Shown here: piece after piece, positions 36,653-44,973 of the stretch
Position numbering within the stretch: the first letter of the stretch is position 1
Layout: each line of letters starts with the position of its first letter
Assembly: GCF_900156625.1 (NCBI RefSeq)
Contig: NZ_FTOB01000002.1
Span: 915,838 to 979,837, forward strand
Origin: Zobellia uliginosa
GTDB taxonomy: Bacteria > Bacteroidota > Bacteroidia > Flavobacteriales > Flavobacteriaceae
Direction: 5' to 3'
DNA length: 64,000 nt
The notes under the pieces: generated by a model
Database searches by the model: none
Seen by the model: only the letters and a program-made list of their open reading frames with translations
What the model was told of the DNA's origin: nothing
Translations under genes and position numbers: made by a program

Positions 36653-37738
36653 TTAAAAATCAATGGCACCGTTATCACGATCTTTGCTTTTGTTCTTTCG
36701 TTGCTTCTTTTCCTGTTTCCTCATCTTTCTAAGTTCTTTTTTAGAAGGGCCTAGGTCGATGTCTTCGGCACCGCTACCACTTTCCCCTTTTTTACGGGCT
36801 TCCTTCTTTTTCTTTTTCATCGCGTTCTTCTTAATGGGGCCTCCATTTTCGCCGGCACTTTGCTCATCTATCGATTTCAACTTGTCTTTGTGCATATCGA
36901 AGCGGTACGAGCCGCCAACGGTAATAAAAATACGTGAAGGGGTGTTCTTGAAGCTTGCGCCAAGGTTAAAGTCGACCTGAAGGTCATCTGTAAGCAAATG
37001 CGCGATACCTCCCCGAATAAGGGCGTCGGAATAGCGATCGCTTTGAATACCCTGGTTTTCCACAAAGGCACTCCATTTAGGGTTGCGGAAGGCATGGGAG
37101 AGGGATATCAGATAACTCAACTCAGGGTAATCGGTGGTAATTCGGTCATACGCTATATTGGTAATCAATACAAAACGAGGGGTCAGTCTACTTTGTGTAG
37201 CTATCATCCCGCGGTACGACACGGTTGGGTCACCGACATAAAACGGGTTATCGCCTAAATTAAAGGTGGCCCCACCATAAAGGGATATGGACGGAATTAA
37301 ATTTTTGAACTTAAAACCGTAATTGGCCTTCCAACTATAAAGATTGGGTTTGTTGCGTTCCGGGTTTTTGTAATGGTCGTAGATCATGTATTTCAGTCCG
37401 ACCCGGTTTCTTGAAAAATCGGTCAGGCTTTCCGAAGTGCCAAAATCGGTATAAGTGATATTCTGGTTGACATAAGTACCCTCATAATTTATTTCCAATT
37501 GCTCAAAAAGAAGTCCGTACCGCAAAGATATATCAGAGCCCCAAATATTACTTTCGGTATTGAGCAAACTGTGGTCACGTTGTTCGAACAGTACGCCCGC
37601 CTCTACCTGAAGCACATTGCGGCCAACGGCATATGCACTGACTGAAAGTCCAGGCCTGTTGGAGTTGATTACATCGGTATATTGTGAAGCCCCAATAAAG
37701 GGAAGGGCAAAAAATAAAGTCAAAAGATATTTTTTCAT
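36653..37738 (-). CDS. Outer-membrane transporter-like beta-barrel protein
   Basis: The 361-residue protein has a signal peptide (YLLTLFFALPFIGASQ) and alternating beta strands to about 285, with the N-terminal motif INSNRPGLSVSAYAVGRNVLQVEAG characteristic of the phenol MetA-pathway outer-membrane family. Here this motif is quoted only in part: INSNRPGLS. The last 75 residues are an unusual basic, repetitive tail (KKNAMKKKKKEARKKG, KKELRKMRKQEKKQRK). The transported compound is unknown. Its transcript has no clear terminator before the GNAT-fold gene. Confidence 0.78.
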   Translation of the reverse strand: MKKYLLTLFFALPFIGASQYTDVINSNRPGLSVSAYAVGRNVLQVEAGVLFEQRDHSLLNTESNIWGSDISLRYGLLFEQLEINYEGTYVNQNITYTDFGTSESLTDFSRNRVGLKYMIYDHYKNPERNKPNLYSWKANYGFKFKNLIPSISLYGGATFNLGDNPFYVGDPTVSYRGMIATQSRLTPRFVLITNIAYDRITTDYPELSYLISLSHAFRNPKWSAFVENQGIQSDRYSDALIRGGIAHLLTDDLQVDFNLGASFKNTPSRIFITVGGSYRFDMHKDKLKSIDEQSAGENGGPIKKNAMKKKKKEARKKGESGSGAEDIDLGPSKKELRKMRKQEKKQRKNKSKDRDNGAIDF

Positions 37739-37934
37739 CTTGGTGTCGCTAGATTAACTTTGAACTCGTATTCGTTTTGTAAAGATAGAAGGCTATGAAC
37801 GAACACCATTTTTTATAGGCCAATACCTCCATAGTCTTGTGTTTTACGACTTTTATGGAGTATACACTTATATTTGAAATGGTACTTTAGTAATATTTTA
37901 GCACTTCTACACTGCTATTACAACGTTAGAATCG

Positions 37935-37942
37935 TATTTTTG
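37935..37942 (+). promoter_or_regulatory. -7 box for the DUF4834 gene
   Basis: TATTTTTG matches TAnnTTTG, 23 bases before the ATG at 37965. Confidence 0.45.
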
Positions 37943-37964
37943 ATATAATTATTTCGAAAAAAGT

Positions 37965-38228
37965 ATGGCATTTTTAAAAACTATATTGATCATCGTACTG
38001 ATCTACTATCTGTTCAAGTTGGTAGTAAAGATGTTCGCTCCTAAGATATTCGGTTATGCGGCCCGTAAAACGCAAGAGCACTTTAATGAAAAGTTTGGGG
38101 GATTTGCCCAACAAGAGCAAGCGAGGCAAGAGCGCGTCGGCGATGTTATCATAGAAAAAAAACCTTCCAAAGGTAGTAGGTCAAATAATCAAGTAGGCGA
38201 TTATATCGACTTTGAGGAAGTAGAGTAA
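37965..38228 (+). CDS. DUF4834-family small membrane protein
   Basis: The 87-residue protein has one N-terminal membrane helix (TILIIVLIYYLFKLVVKMF), an amphipathic helix (QEHFNEKFGGFAQQEQ) and the family tail VGDYIDFEEVE. DUF4834 proteins are widespread in Bacteroidota and their function is unknown. It lies upstream of yfhO-like gene in the same direction, a common flavobacterial arrangement. Confidence 0.85.
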   Translation: MAFLKTILIIVLIYYLFKLVVKMFAPKIFGYAARKTQEHFNEKFGGFAQQEQARQERVGDVIIEKKPSKGSRSNNQVGDYIDFEEVE

Positions 38229-38406
38229 CCGTATTCCCGTTTTCCAGATTCCTTTCGGAGTAGTGTCATTTTCTCTTTCTTGCCTAGGTTTATTTTTTTC
38301 GGTAGGCTTGGGCTGTAGCTAAGGCGTTCTAAGTTTAAAAGTGCCTTCTGATTCCAAAGTAGAGATAAGTTCATTATTTTAGCCGAAACAATCGATATCT
38401 CCCATT

Positions 38407-40869
38407 ATGCAAAAAGGATTGAAGGCCTTCTTCGTACATTTTTTTGTTACCGTATTTTTTGTTGTCGCCGCTTTGGCTTATTTCTATCCCGTACTTCAAG
38501 GGAAGGTGATTGAACAGTCTGATATTGTTCAGTTTACGGGAATGGCCAAAGAACAGAATGATTTTAGGAAAAAGACCGGTGACGAACCGTATTGGACCAA
38601 TAGCGCCTTCGGGGGCATGCCCACATATCAATTGGGGGCGTATTATCCACATGACTACATAAAGACATTAGATCGTGCGATTCGGTTTTTACCGAGGCCC
38701 GCCGACTACCTTTTTCTTTATTTTATTGGGTTTTATATATTGCTTTGTTGTTTAAAGGTCGATTATCGATTGGCCATTGTAGGGGCACTGGCATTTGGTT
38801 TTTCTACCTATTTGATCATCATATTGGGGGTCGGGCATAACGCCAAGGCCCATGCCTTGGGATATTTGCCTATGGTCTTAGGGGGAATTGTATTGGTGTT
38901 CCGTAAAAAATACCTTTGGGGCTTTATTCTTACCGCTATTGCCATGGCCTTGGAAATAAAGGCCAACCACTACCAGATGACCTATTATTTCATGCTTTTG
39001 GTACTGATTCTAGGTGCGGTCTATCTTTATGATGCCATTCGCAACGGAAAGCTGGCGCATTTTTTCAGTTCGGTGGGCATTCTATTGGTGGCGGTCCTAT
39101 TGGGTATTGCGGCCAATGCCACAAGCCTTATGGCAACGAAGGAATACGCCGATTGGAGTACCCGTGGCAAATCGGAACTTACCATTAACCCCGACGGTAC
39201 GACAAAGGAGAATACGAACGGATTGGATAAATCGTACATCACCCAATGGAGTTACGGGATTACCGAATCATTGAATCTTTTTGTGCCCCGTTTGTTCGGC
39301 GGATCGAATAGTGAAAACCTGGGAGAGAATTCCAAGACTTTTAATTTTCTGGTCGACCAAGGAGTGTCTCGAAGTCAAGCTCTAAATTTCTCAAAGGGAC
39401 TTCCTTTGTACTGGTCGGATCAACCCGGCACATCGGGCCCGGCCTATATTGGTGCAATCATCTTCTTTCTTTTTGTTTTAGGACTCATTTTGGTCAAGGG
39501 AAAGACCAAATGGTGGCTATTAGGCGGGGTGATTATGTCGTTGTTACTCTCATGGGGGAAGAACTTTGGCCTATTGACCGACTTTATGATCGATTATTTT
39601 CCGCTATACGATAAGTTTCGGGCAGTGTCGTCGATACAGGTGGTCTTGGAGTTGTGTGCTCCCGTATTGGCCATTTTGGCCGTGCGTGAACTGTTTACGA
39701 CTTCTGTTCGGGTAGAGGAAAAATTGAATGCCTTGAAAATTTCCTTTTTTACCGTCTTGGGTCTCTGTGTCGCCCTGTTTATCTTTAAAGCAGGCTTCGA
39801 TTTTGTGGGACCTAGTGATGAATTCCTAAAAAGAAATTACGGCGACGAGCTGGTATCCTTGATCCAGGCCGACCGTAAGGCCGTGTATAATTCCGATCTT
39901 TTGCGTTCATTGCTATATGTCTTTTTGGCCGCTTTGGCGCTTTGGTTCTATATAAAGGGAAAGCTAAAGGAAAATTTGGCGATAGTAGCCCTTGGAGCCT
40001 TGATCGTATTTGACTTGGTCGGTGTAGGTTTGCGGTACGTAGATAGTGAAGACTTTGTTTCAAAGAGAAGAATGACACAGCCTTTTCCTGAAACGGCCAT
40101 AGATCAAGAAATCAGTAAGGATAAATCCATTTTTCGCGTATATGACCCCCAAGAAGGTATCAATGGGGCCCGTACGTCGTATTATCACCAAAGTATCGGA
40201 GGTTATCACGCCGCCAAACCTGCAGGTCTTGAAGACCTATTCAGCTTCTATATATACAAAGGGAATTTGGAAGTACTCAATATGCTCAATGTAAAATACG
40301 TAGTGCAGCAAGACGAAGAAGGTAAAAGCTACCCTGCGGTCAACCCCAATGCCAATGGCAATGCCTGGTTCGTAAGTAAAGTACGCAAGGTAGGCTCGTC
40401 AGATGAAGAAATCTTGGCCTTGAACGATTTGGATACAAAGACCGAAGCGGTCGTTAACCAAGCCAAGGTAAAAGAATTGAATCAATTGGAATTTGCCGTT
40501 GATTCTACGGCTTCCATCCGCCTAACCGATTACAGGCCGAATCACTTGGTCTACGAATCGGCCAACCAGAATCGCGGACTGGCCGTTTTCTCCGAAATGT
40601 ATTATCCACATGGATGGCATGCCTATATCGATGATAAACCACAAGATTTCTTTAGGGTAAACTATACGCTTCGGGCTATGGAGGTCCCAGAAGGAAACCA
40701 TAAAATCGAATTTATTTTCGAACCCGAGGTCGTGGCGACCGGAAGTAAGATTACCTTGGCCAGTAATATCCTTTTGGCCCTTATCGTTCTCGGCGGTATT
40801 GGTTTTACGTTTTTTGCCCCCAAGAAAGAAAAGGAACTGAACGACAAAAAAATAGCTGGTAAAGGTTGA
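38407..40869 (+). CDS. YfhO-family membrane protein
   Basis: The 820-residue protein has about a dozen membrane helices in two blocks (about 1-240 and 345-540), a GT-C-like N-terminal part (GHNAKAHALGYLP, WTNSAFGGMPTYQ) and a C-terminal soluble domain (VVFSEMYYPHGWHAYID-like segment, about 715-790) before a last helix. In Bacilli YfhO helps glycosylate lipoteichoic acid; in Bacteroidota the substrate is unknown. It is followed after 31 bases by a glycosyltransferase and a flippase, consistent with a role in a surface polysaccharide or glycolipid. Confidence 0.88.
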   Translation: MQKGLKAFFVHFFVTVFFVVAALAYFYPVLQGKVIEQSDIVQFTGMAKEQNDFRKKTGDEPYWTNSAFGGMPTYQLGAYYPHDYIKTLDRAIRFLPRPADYLFLYFIGFYILLCCLKVDYRLAIVGALAFGFSTYLIIILGVGHNAKAHALGYLPMVLGGIVLVFRKKYLWGFILTAIAMALEIKANHYQMTYYFMLLVLILGAVYLYDAIRNGKLAHFFSSVGILLVAVLLGIAANATSLMATKEYADWSTRGKSELTINPDGTTKENTNGLDKSYITQWSYGITESLNLFVPRLFGGSNSENLGENSKTFNFLVDQGVSRSQALNFSKGLPLYWSDQPGTSGPAYIGAIIFFLFVLGLILVKGKTKWWLLGGVIMSLLLSWGKNFGLLTDFMIDYFPLYDKFRAVSSIQVVLELCAPVLAILAVRELFTTSVRVEEKLNALKISFFTVLGLCVALFIFKAGFDFVGPSDEFLKRNYGDELVSLIQADRKAVYNSDLLRSLLYVFLAALALWFYIKGKLKENLAIVALGALIVFDLVGVGLRYVDSEDFVSKRRMTQPFPETAIDQEISKDKSIFRVYDPQEGINGARTSYYHQSIGGYHAAKPAGLEDLFSFYIYKGNLEVLNMLNVKYVVQQDEEGKSYPAVNPNANGNAWFVSKVRKVGSSDEEILALNDLDTKTEAVVNQAKVKELNQLEFAVDSTASIRLTDYRPNHLVYESANQNRGLAVFSEMYYPHGWHAYIDDKPQDFFRVNYTLRAMEVPEGNHKIEFIFEPEVVATGSKITLASNILLALIVLGGIGFTFFAPKKEKELNDKKIAGKG

Positions 40870-40900
40870 GTTATTCTGATATCCAACAATAAAATTATTT

Positions 40901-42172
40901 ATGAAGAAAGTCCTCATCATCACCTATTACTGGCCTCCTGCGGGCGGTCCTGGGGTGCAGAGATGGCTAAAATTCGTTAAATACCTTCGTGATTTCGGTG
41001 TTGAGCCCTTGGTCTACATTCCCGAAAATCCGCATTACCCTATAGAAGACGCCACTTTGGCCTCTGAAGTTGTCGAAAACCTTAGCGTTTATTCACAGCC
41101 GCTTTTTGAACCGTACGGCATAGCGAAGGTTTTCTCCTCGAAAAAAACAAAACGCATCAGTTCGGGAATTATCCAAACCAAAAACCAGTCGGTCTTTGAA
41201 AAGGCCATGCTTTGGGTGAGGGGCAATTTTTTTATTCCGGATGCCCGAAAGTACTGGGTAAAACCTTCGGTAAAATATTTGAGTGACATCATTGCCAAGG
41301 AGAAGTTGAAAACCATCATTACTACAGGTCCACCACACAGCGTGCATCTCATTGGTCGGGAGTTGAAAAAATTGCACGATTTACAATGGTTGGCCGATTT
41401 TCGCGATCCATGGACCTCTATAGGCTACCATAAGGAACTCCGACTTTCGAAAAGTTCCCAAAAAAAACACAAGGCCCTTGAGTATGCCGTACTCAATGAA
41501 GCCGATAAAATAGTGGTGACCAGTAAGACCACAAAAGAAGAGTTCGAAAGTATTACAAAACAGCCCATTTCGGTTATTACCAACGGCTACGACTTGGAGC
41601 ATAGCGGGGAGGTAGATTTGGATAAAGGATTTACCATTTCCCATATCGGTTCCTTGCTAAGCGGAAGAAACCCTGAAAACCTATGGAAGGTGCTCTCGCA
41701 AATAGCAAGGGAAAATGCCGTCTTCAGGGGTGATTTACAGCTAGAGTTCATGGGAGTGGTAAGCCAAGATGTTATGGATACCATGTACCGTTATGAGTTG
41801 GGGCCTTATATTAAAATGAGGGGCTACGGTTCACATGCCGAAGCCCTACGAAAACAACAAAGCTCGCAATTGTTGCTTTTGGTAGAAATCGATAGCGATG
41901 AAACCAAGGGAATTATCCCTGGCAAACTGTTTGAGTACATGGCGGCGAAGCGACCTATTTTGGCGGTTGGCCCCCAAGGTTGGGAAGCGGGCGAGATCAT
42001 TCAACGCACAAACGCGGGCAAGGTATTCGACTACTCCGATCTTGAGTCCTTAAAACAAGCTATTTTAGCTTGGTACCGGGCCTATAAGAAGGGGAGTATT
42101 GTATCGGAATCGGTCGATGTGGAGCGTTTTAGCAGACGCGCCCTAACCGAAGAACTTTCAAAACTCTTGTAA
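40901..42172 (+). CDS. Family 4-type glycosyltransferase
   Basis: The 423-residue protein has a GT-B fold: N-terminal YYWPPAGGPGVQRWLKF, ADFRDPWTSIGY in the middle and the C-terminal donor site IIPGKLFEYMAAKRPILAVG (Glu of the EX7E motif in KLFEYMAAKRP). The donor and acceptor are unknown. It lies between yfhO-like and flippase genes; its stop overlaps the flippase start (TAATG), so translation is coupled. Confidence 0.9.
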   Translation: MKKVLIITYYWPPAGGPGVQRWLKFVKYLRDFGVEPLVYIPENPHYPIEDATLASEVVENLSVYSQPLFEPYGIAKVFSSKKTKRISSGIIQTKNQSVFEKAMLWVRGNFFIPDARKYWVKPSVKYLSDIIAKEKLKTIITTGPPHSVHLIGRELKKLHDLQWLADFRDPWTSIGYHKELRLSKSSQKKHKALEYAVLNEADKIVVTSKTTKEEFESITKQPISVITNGYDLEHSGEVDLDKGFTISHIGSLLSGRNPENLWKVLSQIARENAVFRGDLQLEFMGVVSQDVMDTMYRYELGPYIKMRGYGSHAEALRKQQSSQLLLLVEIDSDETKGIIPGKLFEYMAAKRPILAVGPQGWEAGEIIQRTNAGKVFDYSDLESLKQAILAWYRAYKKGSIVSESVDVERFSRRALTEELSKLL

Positions 42173-43635
42173 TGGGAATTGTATTTAAGCAATCGCTCAA
42201 CAATTCAATTATTACATACCTCGGTTTCGGACTGGGGGCACTGAATACCTTGGTCCTCTATTTGCAGTTTATGGACCCCGAGTATTACGGACTCCTACAG
42301 GTGGTCTTGTCGGCCTCGGTCGTTTTGATGCCCTTATTGGCCTTTGGGGTACCGAATACACTGGTCAAGTTCTACAGTAGCTTTAACGATAGCAAATCTA
42401 CAGACGGTTTTTTGACCCTTATGCTTTTTTTGCCTTTGGCACTTATGCTTCCTATTGCCGGAATCACCTATATAGTGAACGATGCTATTGGAAGTTTTTT
42501 ATCCAAGGAAAATCCCATCGTAAAAGATTATGTGTGGCATATCTTTTTAGTTGCCATGGTTATGGCCTATTTTGAAGTTTTTTACGCTTGGGCCAGGGTG
42601 CATATGAAATCGGTTTTCGGCAATTTCATGAAAGAGATTTTCGGTAGGGTGGGGCAGACTACGCTACTGGTCTTGTTGTATTTCGAGGTGATTTCGGTTA
42701 CGTCTTTTATAGATGGACTCGTAATCGTCTATATTTTACGAATGCTCGTTATGAAACTATATGCCTATCGCTTACATAGGCCTCGATTGGTTTTTGACTT
42801 TCCTGAAAACACACCTAAAATCTTAGTATATAGTGCCCTTATTATCTTAGGCGGTTCCGTGGCCATTGTCTTATTGGAAATCGATAAGGTCATGATCAAC
42901 CAATTTATCAAGATCGAGAATGTGGCCTACTACAGTGTAGCCAGTTTTATTGCCTTGGTCATAGCCGTACCCTCGCGGTCGATGCACCAGATAACCTACC
43001 CCCTTACAGCTGAACTCCTGAATAGAAACGATGCTGTGGGGCTAAAGCGGCTATATCAAAAAAGTTCGCTTACGCTTTACGTTATTTCCGGACTGCTTTT
43101 TGTTCTTATCTTCCTTAATCTGGACGATTTGTACAAGTTGCTTCCCGATGCCTATAGACATGGGTATTTTATCTTTGTCTGGTTGGGACTTGCCAAGCTA
43201 TATGATGCCCTATTGGGGAATAACAATTCCATTCTTTACAATTCCGATTACTACAGGGCCGTATTGTTTATGGGGGTCTTTTTGGCCATTGTTACCGTGC
43301 TTCTAAATGTTTGGCTTATACCGGCATACGGACTTGATGGTGCGGCAATTGCCAGTTTTTTGGCCTTTTTTATCTACAATACGGTAAAACTGGTCTATGT
43401 CAAGATGAAATTCGATATACTTCCCTTTACCAAGGAAACCATTGCCGTGACTCTATTGATGATCGGTACGGTATTGGTTTTTTACTTTGTTACGCTTCCC
43501 TTTCATCCTATTTTGAACATTATGATCAAAGGATTGGGGATTAGCTTGCTCTATGTTGGGGTGGTATATAAGTTCAAAATTTCCGAAGATGTTTACCAAG
43601 TGCTGAACGGTCTATTTGGAAAGAAAGGCGAATAG
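42172..43635 (+). CDS. Oligosaccharide flippase-type membrane protein (Wzx-like)
   Basis: The 487-residue protein has about 12-14 membrane segments spread over its whole length and matches the polysaccharide biosynthesis/MOP flippase superfamily (KQSLNNSIITYLGFGLGALNT at the N-terminus; LEIDKVMINQFI in the middle). It probably flips a lipid-linked glycan made by the preceding glycosyltransferase. The start ATG shares its A with the previous stop. Confidence 0.88.
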   Translation: MGIVFKQSLNNSIITYLGFGLGALNTLVLYLQFMDPEYYGLLQVVLSASVVLMPLLAFGVPNTLVKFYSSFNDSKSTDGFLTLMLFLPLALMLPIAGITYIVNDAIGSFLSKENPIVKDYVWHIFLVAMVMAYFEVFYAWARVHMKSVFGNFMKEIFGRVGQTTLLVLLYFEVISVTSFIDGLVIVYILRMLVMKLYAYRLHRPRLVFDFPENTPKILVYSALIILGGSVAIVLLEIDKVMINQFIKIENVAYYSVASFIALVIAVPSRSMHQITYPLTAELLNRNDAVGLKRLYQKSSLTLYVISGLLFVLIFLNLDDLYKLLPDAYRHGYFIFVWLGLAKLYDALLGNNNSILYNSDYYRAVLFMGVFLAIVTVLLNVWLIPAYGLDGAAIASFLAFFIYNTVKLVYVKMKFDILPFTKETIAVTLLMIGTVLVFYFVTLPFHPILNIMIKGLGISLLYVGVVYKFKISEDVYQVLNGLFGKKGE

Positions 43636-43754
43636 CTTTACCTTAACATTTGCTAGTCACTTTCATGGGGTACATTCCGTCCAAAGCTGACATTAAGCCG
43701 TAAGGTGGCATAAGGCGTTAAGAAGTTAGATTTCAATTCATTTATGAAAAGTAC

Positions 43755-44537
43755 ATGGGGCATTTAGTGAGAGGTTGTTTGAGGGCGTGTTTGCATTTAG
43801 AGTTCTATGAGACTTTGAAAAATGCTGAAATACGGGTTTATAAAGTGCAAGCGGAAGCCGAAGAGTTCCATATAGAAAAGGGCAAGCTTGTTGTTTTATC
43901 TTCAAAGTTGGTTTCCCAAAAAGCAAAGCACCTTATAGGAAGTGGGTTTACGGATGATGAAGGAAACTATAATATACCTTTGTCGGATGGGTACGATGGT
44001 GGCCCTTTGGAAATTGATGTAGTGGTTACCGATAAAGGCAAATCGAAAAAGGTCACACACACAGTTCAGTTCACCCTAAGGCGGTTGAATCCGGTTTGGC
44101 GTAAGAATCAAGAAGGTAGGGAGTTTATTTTCAATTACAGCTTCAATTTTAAATTTTGGAACCAAGTACGAACGAAACTTGATATTTGGACGATTATCGG
44201 ACATATCCTGTCCAAAGAAGACCATAAAGCTCCTGTAAAGGGAGTGACCGTTGCGGCTTTTGATACGGATTGGATCAATGATGACTTTTTGGGAAGCGCC
44301 CTAACCGATAGCAAGGGTCAGTTTCGAATAGATTATAAGGGTCTTGATTTCAAACAGACATTTCTATCGCCAATGATCCGCGTTGAAACCCCCATATCTT
44401 CTATACCAGGACCGGGAGTTTATTTTAAAATATACTCTTCAGAAGGAGTTTTGTTGTACGAGGAAGACAGAAACATGGGTAAGACTGAAGAAAGGAAGAA
44501 TATCCCTCGTTGTTTCGATATTGACTTGTATATTTAA
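43755..44537 (+). CDS. Protein with two transthyretin-like beta domains, unknown function
   Basis: I do not recognise a named family. The 260-residue protein has no clear signal peptide. Two similar beta-sandwich segments are visible: about 12-100 (NAEIRVYKV, SGFTDDEGNYNIPL) and about 140-235 (PVKGVTVAAFDTDW, GSALTDSKGQFRIDY), each with the D-x-x-G-x-Y/F turn of transthyretin or carboxypeptidase-regulatory domains. The domains may bind partners or sugars. It is followed 55 bases later by the DUF7009-like gene. Confidence 0.65.
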   Translation: MGHLVRGCLRACLHLEFYETLKNAEIRVYKVQAEAEEFHIEKGKLVVLSSKLVSQKAKHLIGSGFTDDEGNYNIPLSDGYDGGPLEIDVVVTDKGKSKKVTHTVQFTLRRLNPVWRKNQEGREFIFNYSFNFKFWNQVRTKLDIWTIIGHILSKEDHKAPVKGVTVAAFDTDWINDDFLGSALTDSKGQFRIDYKGLDFKQTFLSPMIRVETPISSIPGPGVYFKIYSSEGVLLYEEDRNMGKTEERKNIPRCFDIDLYI

Positions 44538-44592
44538 CACTAATTAAATTTTGAGATCATTTCTTAATGATCGTTATTAATACGGACCTAAG

Positions 44593-44958
44593 ATGAAAAT
44601 AAGGATCAAGGGTAATTCCGTTCGGGTACGGATTACAAAACCAGAAGTTACACAACTCTGTAAAGAAGGCTTGGTACAAGAGGTTACACCTTTTGTAAGT
44701 GGTTCATTTACTTACGCCTTGCGTTCCGAAGACGTGCCTGATCTTACAGCGGACTTTCAAGATAATACCATTACCGTAGTCTTGCCCAAGGAATTGGTGA
44801 AAGACTGGGAAGAGAACAACCGCATAGGGTTTAGCGGTTCGGTCGCACTCGCAGATGGACAAAACCTATTACTTTTGGTCGAAAAAGACTTTACATGTTT
44901 AGAAGATAGGGGAGAAGACGAGTCCGATAATTACCCTAACCCTAAATTGCAACACTAG
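44593..44958 (+). CDS. DUF7009-like small protein paired with the YdeP oxidoreductase
   Basis: The 121-residue protein starts MKIRIKGNSVRVRITKPEV, which I recognise as a small Bacteroidota family (DUF7009-like) of beta-rich cytoplasmic proteins; function unknown. Asp and Glu are frequent towards the C-terminus (EDRGEDESDN). It lies 9-15 bases upstream of the molybdopterin oxidoreductase start, so it is probably in the same operon and may help that enzyme. Confidence 0.7.
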   Translation: MKIRIKGNSVRVRITKPEVTQLCKEGLVQEVTPFVSGSFTYALRSEDVPDLTADFQDNTITVVLPKELVKDWEENNRIGFSGSVALADGQNLLLLVEKDFTCLEDRGEDESDNYPNPKLQH

Positions 44959-44973
44959 AAATATAAGTTGAGT

